DNA of 64,000 nt, from assembly GCA_965205165.1 (NCBI GenBank), contig OZ242037.1:2789869-2853868 (forward strand), written 5' to 3'. The notes beneath the pieces were generated by a model. That model saw only the letters and a list, made by a program, of their open reading frames with translations, was not told where the DNA came from and ran no database searches. Each line of letters opens with the position of its first letter. The stretch's first letter is position 1. Source of the DNA: CBDESM01 sp965205165. GTDB lineage: Bacteria > Chloroflexota > Dehalococcoidia > Bin125. Below are positions 52,372-63,067 of the stretch, in pieces. The position numbers and the translations under genes were made by a program.

Positions 52372-54321
52372 TCAGCTCGGCCCGTCGGCGGCGTCGACTG
52401 TGAGGACGGGGATGTAGCGGTCGACCACACGAATTGCGTCGGGGGCGATTTCCTTGCAGACGTCGCAGCGGATGCATTTGGGGTCGTCGATGGTCCAAGC
52501 GGGGGCTGCTTCGCCTTCGGCGGGTTCGGCATCGGCTTCGGCGGGCGGCGGAGCGGGTTTTTGGATGATGGCTTGGGTGGGGCAGAGGTCGGCGGCTTCC
52601 GCAAGGGCGGCGTCGGCGGGGTCGGTGATGATGTACTTGACGAGTTGGGGGGAGAATTGACGGGGGTCGCGCTGCTCGGTCAGGTGGATTTGGATTTCGT
52701 CTTGGAAGTAGTTGGCGAGGCCGCGGACGGCGTATGGGGTGAATTGGCCGTGGAGGCAATTGGCGTTTTGGAGTGTTTTGTCGAGGGCTTGGATTCGGGC
52801 GAGGTCTTCTTGGTCGCCTTTGCCGGCGGCGATGCGCTGGAGGATTTCGACGAGGCGCTGGGAGCCGCCGTGGCAGGTGGTGCAGCGGCCGCAGGATTCG
52901 TCTTCGCAGAATTCGGAGAAGTAGAGGGCGAGGTCGACGGCGGAGGCGCGGTCGTCCCAGAGGATGAGGCCGCCGGAGCCGAGCAGGACGCCGCGTTCGG
53001 TGAATGGGGGGCGTTCGAGCGGGAGGTGGATGTCGGAGGCGGGGAGCATGCCGCCGAGCGGGCCGCCGGGCTGGATGCCGGCGGGTTCGCGGCCGTCAGG
53101 GGGTCCGCCGCCGGCCTTGAGCAGGAGGTCGGACATGGGGATGCCGAAGGGGACTTCGAAGATGCCGGGGCGCTGGAGGGCGCCGGAGATGGAGAACATC
53201 TTGGTGCCGGGGTCGGATTCGGTGCCTTGGCTGCGGTACCAGGCGGCGCCTTCGCGGATGATCAGGGGGACGTTGGCGTAGGTTTCGGTGTTGTTGACGT
53301 TGGAGGGCTGGCCGAAGACGCCGCGCTGGGCGGGGAACGGGGGGCGGATCTTGGGCATGCCGCGGATGCCCTCGACGGAGGCGATGAGGCCGGTTTCCTC
53401 GCCGCAGACGTAGGAGCCGGCGCCGCGGACGACTTCGAGCTCGAACTCGAAGCCGGTTCCGAGCAGGTCGGCGCCGAGCAGGCCGGCGGCGCGGGCCTGC
53501 TCGATGGCGAGTTCCATGCGGCGGATGGCGAGGGGGTATTCGTCGCGGATGTAGATGAAGCCCTTGGCGGCGCCGGCGGCCTTGCCGGCGATGGCCATGC
53601 CCTCGATCACGAGGTGGGGGTCGGATTCCATGAGGACGCGGTTGACGAATGCGCCCGGGTCGCCTTCGTCGGCGTTGCAGACGAGGTACTTGACGGGGCC
53701 GGGCGCGCCGAGCAGGAATTTCCACTTGCGCCCGGCGGGGAAGCCGCCGCCGCCGCGGCCGCCGACGCCGGCGGCTTCGACGAGGTCGCAGATGGCCATG
53801 GGTTCCATGGCGAGGGCCCGGTCGAGCGAGGCGTATGCGCCGACGGCGAGGGCTTCGCCGATGTCTTCGGGGTCGATCAGGCCCATCCAGCGCATCAGGC
53901 GGCGGTCCTGCATGGACCAGTAGAACTCGTTGGCGAGGGGATTGACGCGGGCGGCGGGATCGGCGGCGGGTTCGCGCGCGCCGATCAGCCAGGGTTCGGC
54001 GGCGGCGGGGTCGCCGCCGAGCGCGGCGTCGAGGAAGGCTTCCGCGTCGGCGGGTTGGACGGGGCCGTAGACGACCGCGCCGCGGCCGGGGGCTTCGAGT
54101 TCGACGACGGGCTGGAGCCAGGAGAGGCCGAGGGTGCCGACGCGGCGGAGGATCAGATCGCGGCCCCGGGCGGCGCGCTGGAGGCGTTCCCAGAGCAGGT
54201 CGGCGCCGGCGGCGATGGAGGAGGTGGAGAGGTCGACGCGGAGCAGCGGGCGCGCGGGTTCGCGGACGGGGGCGGCGGCTTCTTGGGCGGCCTCGCGGAG
54301 GGCGTCGTAGGTTTCGCTCAC
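52372..54321 (-). CDS. NuoF/HoxF-like NADH-binding FMN/Fe-S subunit
   Basis: A 649-residue 51-kDa-type subunit starting at GTG 54321 (GTGA overlap with the NuoE-like gene). N-terminal residues 25-115 form a thioredoxin-like domain without the Fe-S Cys. The FMN/NADH site GVGGRGGGGFPAGRKWKF is at 186-203, NADEGDPGAF near 220, SYVCGEETGLI, then ESCGRCTTCHGG and NCLHGQ of the N3 cluster. A C-terminal ferredoxin-like segment (CIRCDVCKEIAPDAI) adds a [4Fe-4S] site. This build occurs in NAD-linked hydrogenases, formate dehydrogenases and bifurcating enzymes. The catalytic partner is not here. Confidence 0.9.
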   Translation of the reverse strand: MSETYDALREAAQEAAAPVREPARPLLRVDLSTSSIAAGADLLWERLQRAARGRDLILRRVGTLGLSWLQPVVELEAPGRGAVVYGPVQPADAEAFLDAALGGDPAAAEPWLIGAREPAADPAARVNPLANEFYWSMQDRRLMRWMGLIDPEDIGEALAVGAYASLDRALAMEPMAICDLVEAAGVGGRGGGGFPAGRKWKFLLGAPGPVKYLVCNADEGDPGAFVNRVLMESDPHLVIEGMAIAGKAAGAAKGFIYIRDEYPLAIRRMELAIEQARAAGLLGADLLGTGFEFELEVVRGAGSYVCGEETGLIASVEGIRGMPKIRPPFPAQRGVFGQPSNVNNTETYANVPLIIREGAAWYRSQGTESDPGTKMFSISGALQRPGIFEVPFGIPMSDLLLKAGGGPPDGREPAGIQPGGPLGGMLPASDIHLPLERPPFTERGVLLGSGGLILWDDRASAVDLALYFSEFCEDESCGRCTTCHGGSQRLVEILQRIAAGKGDQEDLARIQALDKTLQNANCLHGQFTPYAVRGLANYFQDEIQIHLTEQRDPRQFSPQLVKYIITDPADAALAEAADLCPTQAIIQKPAPPPAEADAEPAEGEAAPAWTIDDPKCIRCDVCKEIAPDAIRVVDRYIPVLTVDAADGPS

Positions 54322-54872
54322 CGGGGCTGCTCCGGGTGTTCGGCGCCGTAGACGGCTTCGGCGTTTTGGAAGACGGCGGGGGCGATCTTGATCGGGCGCT
54401 CGGGCCAGTCGACGACGGTTTCGCCGGCCTTGACGCGGCGGGCGAGGCGGACGGTTTCGGTCATGGTGAGGGGGCCGGCGACGCGGCCGTCGACCCAGAC
54501 CATGGGGGCGCGCTCGCAGGTGCCGTTGCACTGGCCGAGCCAGAGGCCGTAGCGGTCATCGGGGCCGTTTTCGCCCATTTTGCAGGCGAATTCGGCTTCG
54601 AGGATGCGCTTGATCTTGTCGCCGCCGAGGACGCGGCAGGAAGGGCCGGAGCACCAGGTGACGAGGGTTTGGGGCGGGGGGGAGTGGCGGAATTCGGCGT
54701 AGAAGGTGGCGGGGCCGTAGACCTGCGCTTCGGTGAGGCGGAGGCGCTCGGCGATCAGGCGGATGGCTTCGGGGGGGACCCAGCCGAGCACCTCTTGGGC
54801 GAGGTGGAGGGCGCGCAGGACCTGGCCCTGATCGCGGGGCAGCTGCTGGAGCAGGCCGGCGAGTTTTTCCAT
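54318..54872 (-). CDS. NuoE-like [2Fe-2S] subunit
   Basis: A 184-residue 24-kDa-type subunit. The helical N-terminus (LHLAQEVLGWVPPEAI, VYGPATFYAEF) precedes a thioredoxin-like domain with Cys in WCSGPSC and GQCNGTCERAPMVWVDG, the C-x4-C...C-x3-C pattern that binds [2Fe-2S]. GGAGGAACG lies before ATG, and TATCAT about 26 nt upstream is a likely -10. It pairs with the NuoF-like subunit to deliver electrons to or from NADH. The pair is too isolated to be respiratory complex I. Confidence 0.9.
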   Translation of the reverse strand: MEKLAGLLQQLPRDQGQVLRALHLAQEVLGWVPPEAIRLIAERLRLTEAQVYGPATFYAEFRHSPPPQTLVTWCSGPSCRVLGGDKIKRILEAEFACKMGENGPDDRYGLWLGQCNGTCERAPMVWVDGRVAGPLTMTETVRLARRVKAGETVVDWPERPIKIAPAVFQNAEAVYGAEHPEQPR

Positions 54873-54961
54873 GGTCGCGTTCCTCCGCGCGCGGGACGAT
54901 GATAGGCGGGCGCGGTGCTAGGCGCGAACGGGGCGGCCCGGGGGCGGCCGTGAGGCGGGGG

Positions 54962-55315
54962 TCAGGAGTCGGAGACGGGTTCGAGGTGGTAGGTGCGGTC
55001 GCCGAGGGGGCCGGTGATGTGGTCGATGCGGAGGGAGAGCTGGGCCTGGCCGGCGCCGCGCAGGAGCACGCGGGGCTGGTTGGCGTGGAAGAGGGCTTCG
55101 AGGGCGCCGGGGGGCTCGACCCGGGTGACGCGGACGCCGCAGGCGGCGTCGGCGGCGGCGCAATCGGCGCGGGCGCGGGAGGCGGTTTCGGATTGGAGGT
55201 GGACGGCGCCTGGGGGGAGGTGGACGAGGCCGTGCGCGAGGACGGCGCCGGAGGGGGTGAGGATGGCGCAGTCGGTCGCGCCCGCGGCGATGGTGGGTTG
55301 AGCAGTGTCGGCCAT
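54962..55315 (-). CDS. Hypothetical protein upstream of NuoEF
   Basis: A 117-residue soluble, Ala-rich, predicted beta-rich protein of no known family. Key segments are CAILTPSGAVLAHGLVHLP and RVLLRGAGQAQLSLRIDH. Start ATG 55315 is chosen by codon bias. It lies on the same strand as the NuoE-like gene, 89 nt upstream, but that gene has its own promoter-like box between them. Confidence 0.58.
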   Translation of the reverse strand: MADTAQPTIAAGATDCAILTPSGAVLAHGLVHLPPGAVHLQSETASRARADCAAADAACGVRVTRVEPPGALEALFHANQPRVLLRGAGQAQLSLRIDHITGPLGDRTYHLEPVSDS

Positions 55316-55370
55316 GGTGCGCCCGCGCCCGCCGCGGCGGTTCCACTGTGGCGCACATAAGGGGGATTCG

Positions 55371-58296
55371 TCAAGCGGGCGTGAAGACGGCGGCGGCGAT
55401 CGTTTGGATCTCGGCGGCGGGTTCGCGGTCGGCGCGGAGATCGGAGAGCTTGTCTTGGCGTTCGGCGCGGACGTTGCGGAGCCGGCCTTGATGCATGCGC
55501 TTGATTCGTTCGTTGGAGGCCGAATCGGCGCGTCGACGGGCGGCGTCGATCTTGGCGCCGTAGTGCCGGTTGAGCGTTTCGCGCTGCTGGGCGACGAGTG
55601 CGTTGCGGCTCGCCCGCTGGCGGGCGAGGATGGCCTGCCGTCGTTCCTCGGCCAAACGGGGGAGGAGGTCGAGGGCGGCATTGAACGCGGACTCGGGGAT
55701 GATCGGGACTCCGTCGACCGCTTCGGCGGTCGGGATGAGGCCCATCAGCCGTTCCGCGATCTCGTGCGGGAGCGCCTTCGGCCGATTTGCGATGTCGACG
55801 GCGACGGGCGCGATCCGCAGTTCGGGGCCGCGGTCGGCGATGCCTTCGTAGACGGAGAGGCGGCAGATCGCGAGGAGGGCGCCCCAGCCGGCGAGCTGTT
55901 CGAGCAGCTCGATGCGTTCAGCCCGCGGGATGCGGAAGGCGCACATTCGGCCGATCCAGCCGGCGTCGGGGATTTCGCGGAGTCGCGCGATGGCGGCGCG
56001 GACGATCGGATGGCCGATGTGGATGAAGGGGAGGGTCCTGCGGTCGGCGGCGACGGCGCGGTCGAAGGTGACGTCGACGGAGTCTCCGTTGGCAAGCCGC
56101 GCGAGGAGGAGGCCGGAACCGGAGTCTTCGATGTGCTCTTCCGTCATGGCCCTGCGGGCGGCCTCGACCGCGGTTGGGGCGAGCTTGAGCCGGCGTGCGC
56201 CGCCGCCGCGGCGATGCTCGAGGCGGGAATCGCGGCTGCCCAGATCCGACAGCCACCAGTCCACGACCGCTTCGGCTTCAGGGGCGGAGACATAGCGCCC
56301 GGATCGTTCGGCGGTCTCGATCTCCGCGGCGAGCAGCGGCCCGTGGCCCATCAGCTCGGCGGCCTCGGCGGCCAGATGATCGCGGTGGTCGCGTTCCTGC
56401 TCGATCTGGAGAATGCGGTCGTTGGCCAGCTGCTCCTGTTCGGCCCGGGTGAGGCCGGGGGCGAAGATGCCGGCTTGGAGCTCGGGGATGGCCTGGCGGA
56501 AGATCGGCTCGAGCTCGCCGATCGACTCTTCGAACACGTTGATCCGTTCGTAGAGCCGGTCGAGGATGCGGCTGTCGATCGTCTCGGAGACCTTGAAGGA
56601 GGCGACGGCGACGGCTTCAGCCTCTTGGCCGAAGCGGTCGATGCGGCCGATGCGCTGTTCGACGCGCATCGGGTTCCAGGGCAGGTCGTAGTTGATGATG
56701 GCGTCGCAGAACTGGAGGTCGACGCCTTCGGCGGCTACTTCGGTGCTGAGCAGGATGCGCTGTTCATCGTCCTCGCGGAACGCTTCGATCAGAGCGGGGC
56801 GGTCGGCGACGGGGACGGCGCCGGAGACGGAGGAGAAGCCGATGCCCTCGCGCTGCAAGCGCTCTTCGAGGTAGGCGAGGGTGCCGCGGAAGGTGGTGAA
56901 GACGAGCATCTTGCGGTCGGGGTCCGCCTCGAGCAGGCCTTGGATCATCTTGATCAGGGCATCCATCTTGGTGTCGGCGGCGGGCAGGCCGGCGGCCGCG
57001 GATCGCGCCGCCTCGGTCGCGGCCGCCATCTCCCCGTCCGGGGCGGCGCGGGCCGGTTGCGGCTCATTTTCCCGGCTTTCGTCTTCGGCCCCGATCTCCG
57101 AGTCCGCGCCCTCGTAGCCCAAGTCTCCCTCGGCGAGGAGATCGTCGAGCACGTCGCGGGCGGCGCGAAGGCAGCTGGCGGCGATCCGTTCGCGGGTGAT
57201 CACGGCGAAGCTGGGCGCGAGGTTGCCGGGGCGCGCGCCCTCGCGCTGCTTGAGGTATTCGATCAGCGCGTCGTAGAAGGCCTGCTCGCGTTCGTCGAGC
57301 TGGACGTTCTCCACGCGGGGCCGCCGCTGGGGCGGGTTGGGCTGGACCTCGCGCTTGCGGGAGCGGGAGTAGTGCGGGGCGAGCGTGCGGGCGTCGTGCA
57401 GCACGCGGCGCAGGTCGATGATCCGGTCGGGGCCGAGCGGATTGCCGCGTCCGAGCCACCGCAGCCAGTCGGCGAACATCGGGTTGTCCCGCAGCGCGGC
57501 GCCGTAGGCGGTGGAGGCGGCCTCGCGCATGCCGGCGGCGACGCGGGCGGGGTCCGCCGGCAGGCGGGAGAGCGCTTCGAGCGCGGCGTTGATGCCGCGG
57601 TTGGGCTCGAGGAACTCGTCGAGATCGTCCGCGTTCATGTCCCTGAAGACGGACGGTTCGAGCAGGCGGAGCAGGGCGAGCAGGTCGTCGCGGTTGGTCT
57701 GGAGCGGGGTGGCGGAGAGCAGCAGGACGTGATCGGCCTGCTCGCTCAACGCGCGGCCGGCGCGGGAGGTCCTGGTCGGCGCGTTCCGCATGCGGCGGGC
57801 CTCGTCGAAGATGACGAGGTCGAAGGCGATCCCGGATTCTTCGATCGCGCGGCGGACGCCGCCGCCCGGGTGGGGCCCGTCTTCGCCGCGGCGGATCGAT
57901 TCGAAGGAGACGATGGCGCGGAGCGCGGGTTCGACGTTGTCGCGCTGCATCCGCTTCAGGATCTCCTCCAGCTCGGCGCCGCGGAGCAGGTCGAATTTGA
58001 GGTCGAAGCGGCGCGAGAGCTCGTCTTGCCACTTGGAGCGGAGGTTGGCGGGGCAGACGACGAGCACGCGGTCCATGCGGGCGCGGGCCGTCAGTTCGCG
58101 CAGGACGAGGGCGGCCTCGATGGTCTTGCCGAGTCCGACTTCATCGGCGATCAGCAGGCCGTGGCGGGCGTGCTGGACGAATTGCAGGGCGGGGATGAAC
58201 TGATAGGGATGGAACTCGGTGCGGGACCAGCCCATTGAGAGCAGCACGTTGGTGAAGGGGTCGACCAGCTTGACGAGGCCGGGATGGGAGAGGAAT
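55371..58296 (-). CDS. SNF2-type helicase, N-terminus cut at the DNA junction
   Basis: About 975 codons of a superfamily 2 helicase. It has FHPYQFIPAL, Walker A IADEVGLGKTIEAAL, a motif II that reads DEAR instead of DEAH, SATPLQTN (motif III), and a C-terminal helicase domain with STEVAAEGVDLQFCD and QRIGRIDRFGQ. Long basic coiled coils end the protein. The 5' end is lost: bacterial sequence stops near 58296, and the next 30 codons of open frame lie in the AT-rich part. Related SNF2-type helicases act in transcription recycling (RapA) and in defence systems such as DISARM; no partner genes are visible. Confidence 0.85.
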
Positions 58297-58471
58297 ACAT
58301 TTGGACTTTTTACACTACATGTTTGGTGCGGACAGTATGAAACAAGCACTACATCTCCTGGTCTCGTACCCAGATTCCCCCTCAACTCTCAGTGATGATG
58401 AATATAGTACAACATTTTTGTGCCCCTGCAGAATTTCAGCTACACAATCTGATTGGGTGATTTATCCCACC

Positions 58472-58557
58472 TATATAACCCATTACCTAGGCAAAATCTG
58501 AGAATGTTGCCCATATCTCTCTTGTACAGTGATGTTTCCTAGGTAACAGGTTATATA
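58472..58557. repeat. Inverted repeat, 20-bp arms
   Basis: Arms 58472-58491 and 58538-58557 are reverse complements with two mismatches, around a 46-nt spacer. The shared core is TTACCTAGG. It lies 180 nt inside the AT-rich part. Confidence 0.6.
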
Positions 58558-58969
58558 ATAGTTATATTCCTCCGAGGGGGGGGAGGGGGGGGTGGTCATT
58601 TTACATGGCGTAGCGGACACCAATGTGTAAAACAACCACCTCCCATGCAGGGAGGGATATAGCTTCCTTATCACAAACCACTTAGTTTTAGCACACTTCC
58701 AATTAGCAAGCAACTTCAAAAGCTTAGCTTTTAGCAAAATTCATAGCAACAGCTAGCCCGTAGTGTGAGGATTTACTATATTCGCCAGACCCCTAGTCTA
58801 TCAAGCTAGACCAACTTTCTCTTGCTCGCCGGTAGTTGGGGCGAGATTAGGGAAAGGCAAGAGAAGAGTCTAGCAGATGTTATTAGTATTCATAACATGC
58901 TGACTACTGAGCTACTTATCAGTTACTTATCACACCCGTTAATTTGAGCGCTTTCCTTTCTGGAGAAGT

Positions 58970-59128
58970 ACAGCAAATTTCTGCACCTTTGCAACACAGA
59001 GCACAACTCTGCTAAACCACAATTAGGTGAGTAGAGTATGGTTCACTATTACGAAGCCAGCTAAAAAACACTTAGCTGTGGTTTAGCAAGCGTGGTGCAC
59101 TTGTTGCAGAGGTGCAGAAATTTGTTGT
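58970..59128. repeat. Foldback element with arms of about 58 bp
   Basis: 58970-59027 and 59070-59128 are imperfect reverse complements. Shared cores are AAATTTCTGCACC and TGCTAAACCACA. The spacer is about 42 nt. Such hairpins are typical of animal foldback or MITE elements. Confidence 0.65.
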
Positions 59129-60423
59129 ATCTGGGAACAAGACTACACACCTCCCTGCTAAAAGGCATACAGGGCTTAGATATTAAGAGTCACTCTGCTG
59201 TGCAGAATGCATGCTTTTAGTAGCCTCATTGGCTACAATGAAGTACATATCATTAGATAAGGAGACCAACAACACAGCAATCTAACCTCGTTCCCAGGCT
59301 CACCCCACATTCAAACATCAAGCTAAGCAACAGAAAGCTCAGTAGCAATCTCATGTTCACAACAAGCCTAATAACATTTTTGATTGTCAGCCAGCTCACT
59401 CTTGTTCTGAGCACTTCATTAAACAGCAATTGATATGTACATACTATTATTTATATGGACATGCACATGATGTCCGAGATATGTAGACTCGATCAGCTTT
59501 TACTGTATTGACCAAGTGGTGAGTAGTTTGTGACATTTTCAATGAACTGAACTGATTACTGGCAGTTCTGGGTAGTCTCGTCCCCAAACCCCACCTCCTC
59601 ACAAAGAACAGTCTGGTGCACCAGTCCAATTTTGGTGGCTAGCGCATGCTCTTGGTGCATGTAAACATGCAAAATTCAAAACATTTTTGTGCCACACCTG
59701 CTCAAAAAACTGTTCGGATACCGAGGGTAGAAATGGCAAAATTTTAACGAAGCACCATGCAATAATTAATGATCTTCCAATCTCATTGGTCCTTGCCACA
59801 TTTATGGAATGGAAGAAACTCAACTTTATTCACCAGACCGCTTATTGCTGGAAGGCACATGTAGGCTGGGGGTTTGGGATGATTCTCTTGCAGTACAGCT
59901 AGTGTTGCACTATTCTACGTCTGAGCATTTACTCATTTTGCCATATCAGCGCATGTGACATCAGAGTAGGCTGTATACTAAACATAGGATACGTGCCTTT
60001 AAAATAAGACCTTGGAAATGCAGGGGCAGTGCGAAGCATGCAGTGATATTTTGATCCACTAATAGGCTACTAACTGCAGTATTGACAATTCGTTTTCTGT
60101 ATATAGTTTAGTTGTACATTTTGGTCGCCACATGAAAAGCTTAAGATCTGTTGGGAGGCTGGGCCTGGCAAGAGAACAAGTAACAGAGCAACCTGAAACT
60201 ACTGACTCACTTCAACAACATTGTGAACTTCCACCAGCCTTGAACTGAAGGATCTTTGACAGACAGTTTTCCCGCAAGCAGCCCTTTCTGGTTTCAACCA
60301 CCTGTGTATTTGGTAATCTCTATAAGTTGCACTTGCTGACTCGACGGCCGTCTCGTGCGAAGTTTTGTTTTTGGTTCGCATCATCCACAGCACAAATTAT
60401 TGACGAAAAAATGAGCATGCATG

Positions 60424-60457
60424 CATAGATACTATATTACGTAATATAGTATCTATG
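60424..60457. repeat. 34-bp perfect palindrome
   Basis: Each base from 60424 to 60440 pairs with 60441-60457, without mismatch or spacer. Core: ATATTACGTAATAT. A likely hairpin or cruciform, perhaps a mini-transposon. Confidence 0.8.
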
Positions 60458-60872
60458 ATGCATGTGTATGCAATAATGTCTGTAATCCAGCCCCGTTCCC
60501 AGTCCCCGTACCCGCAGCTATTTTGTCGCTTTCAGTACCGTACAAACAAATGTGAACGACGCTACTCCATTTGCGGTGAAGGGCGGCTACATTTACTAAT
60601 TCTAACTTGTGTCCATCACCTATAAAGTCAATACTCAGTCAAAAGTTACAAGCACAAAGTGAGAGACTGAACTCTCGGAGACATTTTTTCTTAGTATAGT
60701 GCAGTACCACTTGCCAAACCCAAAATTCTACTGCCTGTGAGACTGTTGGGTCTCTTAGCTTTCCTCATTATAGCAGCTAACTGGCATAGTGAATTGTTCA
60801 CACCCCTCTCAGTGGCGGATTTAGAAATTTAGAAAGGGGGGTTCAGCTACTGGCGCACAAAGCGCGTCTGAA

Positions 60873-61060
60873 ACCTAGAAATGTTCTGTGAGGGATGTAC
60901 CCTGGTACACAGGTAGCTATGTACCTAGAAATGTTAGACATATCCTGTGGCAGGTGTACCTAGAAATGTTTTGTGAGGGATATACCCTGGTACACAGGTA
61001 GCTATGTACCTAGAAATGTTAGACATATCCTGTGGCAGCAGGTGTACCTAGAAATGCCAC
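60873..61060. repeat. Tandem repeat of 85-88 bp
   Basis: Copies start at 60873, 60958 and 61046 (the last partial), each with ACCTAGAAATG; a second copy of this word also occurs inside each unit. Confidence 0.8.
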
Positions 61061-61108
61061 AGGTAATGTACACTGTGTAGTTAACCCTTTGATCCTATAT
61101 AAATTATT

Positions 61109-61680
61109 GGGGCGAGCCTGAGCGAGCCCCACACTAGCGTGACTGCATTGCGCACGCGTGTGTACGTCGGTCGGACTATCTATCTATCTATCTATGGACC
61201 GACCACATACCGTAAATTTTAAATGAGCGTATTTAAATATTTCATGAAAACCCTTCGTGCACGTGCATGCAATATGCCCAGCTCACTGTCGCGTCGGTGA
61301 AGGGCTACTGCCAGAGCGCAGCGTCAGCGTGAAGGAAGCCCGAGGAACGAAGACGACACACGCATGGCAACTGCGGACCATGACAGACAAGGGCAGGCTG
61401 CTCACAGTACAAATCACGCACTGTAGTTGAGTTCGCTTCAGGTAAGTCCATGCATAATCGACACTCATATAAGCGCGAGAAATTCACCTCATAACTCCAG
61501 TGTGAAGTTTAGTGAAAGCGTGTGTGTACCCTTAGTAGCTTCATTGACCGAAGAAATGACTGCACAAAGTATTGCTTACCACGCTCATGGAACAGCAGAC
61601 GGTGGCAAATCCTGCTGTTATCCATGGCTTGTGTGCCATGACATTAAATCAGCAATGCATTGCTCGCTCAGGCTCGCCCC
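61109..61680. mobile_element. MITE-like element with 19-bp terminal inverted repeats
   Basis: GGGGCGAGCCTGAGCGAGC at 61109-61127 is matched exactly in reverse complement at 61662-61680. No transposase frame lies within the 572 bp. Target-site duplications are not clear. Confidence 0.6.
61176..61195. repeat. CTAT microsatellite
   Basis: Five perfect CTAT units. Confidence 0.9.
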
Positions 61681-61856
61681 CACGATGATAAATCATCTCA
61701 CTAGTATATTATGTGTTGCCTAAACTATGGGGGTATACACTGGGTACAAAGGCCATCACTAGTTGCTGTAGTATCAGTTATTTGCTCTGGCTCTGTGCGG
61801 GGAGAATGCCCATGCTACCCTCTGGATGCGTCAGTCTTGTTGGAGAGCTTAAGTGA

Positions 61857-62499
61857 TACAGGTAGAACCTTCGAACAAGAGGACACTTTGGGACCGTGGC
61901 CTTTGTCCTCTCTTCAGAGGTTGTCCTCTTTTCAGAGGTTGTCTAATATTTGCCTTGTATCCCCCCTAGTATGATTTAAATGTCTTCAATTTATTCTGTG
62001 TGGACTTGATAATACATTATACATGAATCAAAGTTAAGTTTATGATGATATTGATAATAACTGTGACTGGAATGGTCTATAATGGGCGAGGTTAGAAGTT
62101 ATTGATTCTCTGACGACATCTGGACTAGTTTGATTTCCGCGGATAGACTAGATCTACATGTACAAGTTGTTATTGTTTATGTTGGGGTGTACTCGTGCGC
62201 AAGGTACGTGACGTGTGGGAGCGGCTGAATTGCATGCACGTAGATACGATGCAAGTGAGGGAGGGGCTGTAATGTCAAGGTGTGGTTTCCGGAGTGTCCG
62301 CTATTTGGAGGTAAAAATACGTTGCAAAAACGCTTTGGGACCAAGGATAGTGTCCGCTGTTCGGAGTTTAGAGGTGGTCGCTTCTCGGAGGTTGCCAATG
62401 TATTACAAGTATGGGATTTTCAATCCGTGACTAGAACTTTGTCCGCTCTAGGGAGTGTGTCCGCTTCTCGGAGTGTCCGCTCAGGGAGGTTCTACTGTA
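61857..62499. mobile_element. MITE-like element with TACAG(G)TAGAACCT ends
   Basis: TACAGGTAGAACCT at 61857-61870 faces AGGTTCTACTGTA at 62487-62499, inverted with one indel. The inside has repeated GTGTCCGCT and CGGAG words at 62285-62480. TACAGTAGAACCTC-type ends are common in pogo/Tigger-related animal MITEs. Confidence 0.5.
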
Positions 62500-62652
62500 T
62501 TCAGTACACAAAAGTCATCCTTAAGTGTGTCCACCATGTCTGCCAATATAAACAAGGATCTATGCACTAGCTAAGACTATTTTGCAGCTGGTGTGCACAA
62601 TATGCACTAAATGCAGGTGGTTTTGCATGCTGGATGATATTAACATGAAAAT

Positions 62653-63067
62653 ACACTGTAAAAAATTTTAGGTTACTTTAACCATATTTAGGTCACCTCA
62701 GGTGCATTGCTTTTGTGTGTGTGAGATGTAAAGTTCAAGAAGTGCTTACAATTTGAAGTGTGTAGTTAACAAGCTTCCCTCTTTTGTTAAAATAGTATCT
62801 CCTTTCAGAAAGCATACAAATCAGCATTTCTGGTGAGGTTTGTTGTTTCTGTGATGTTATACACATCCACCCCGGGAGAGTTTCTTGGTTGCATGGTTTT
62901 GGGACTGAAATGCCAGGAATGTAGCCAAATAGGTCTTTCGAAACAGGATACTAGCTAAAGAAGAAGCTCCTCAATGAACTTTCAAGAAAACCTATTTGGT
63001 AGCATTCCTTGGTCACACTGATGCAACTGGGACAACCTAAAATGTAACCCGAGTGTTTGTACAGTGT
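62653..63067. mobile_element. MITE or foldback element with ACACTGTA ends
   Basis: ACACTGTA at 62653-62660 and TACAGTGT at 63060-63067 are inverted, with a second inverted pair inside: ATTTTAGGTT at 62665 and AACCTAAAAT at 63034. A further inverted pair of about 30 bp occurs near 62912 and 62981. Confidence 0.55.

Noticed and set aside
58563..58592. G-rich tract as a G-quadruplex or telomere-like signal
   Set aside because: A plain homopolymer-like run of G with single A or T; no repeat unit.
61427..61723. 98-codon + frame in the AT-rich part as a gene
   Set aside because: Low-complexity, no motif, spans the right end of a MITE-like element.
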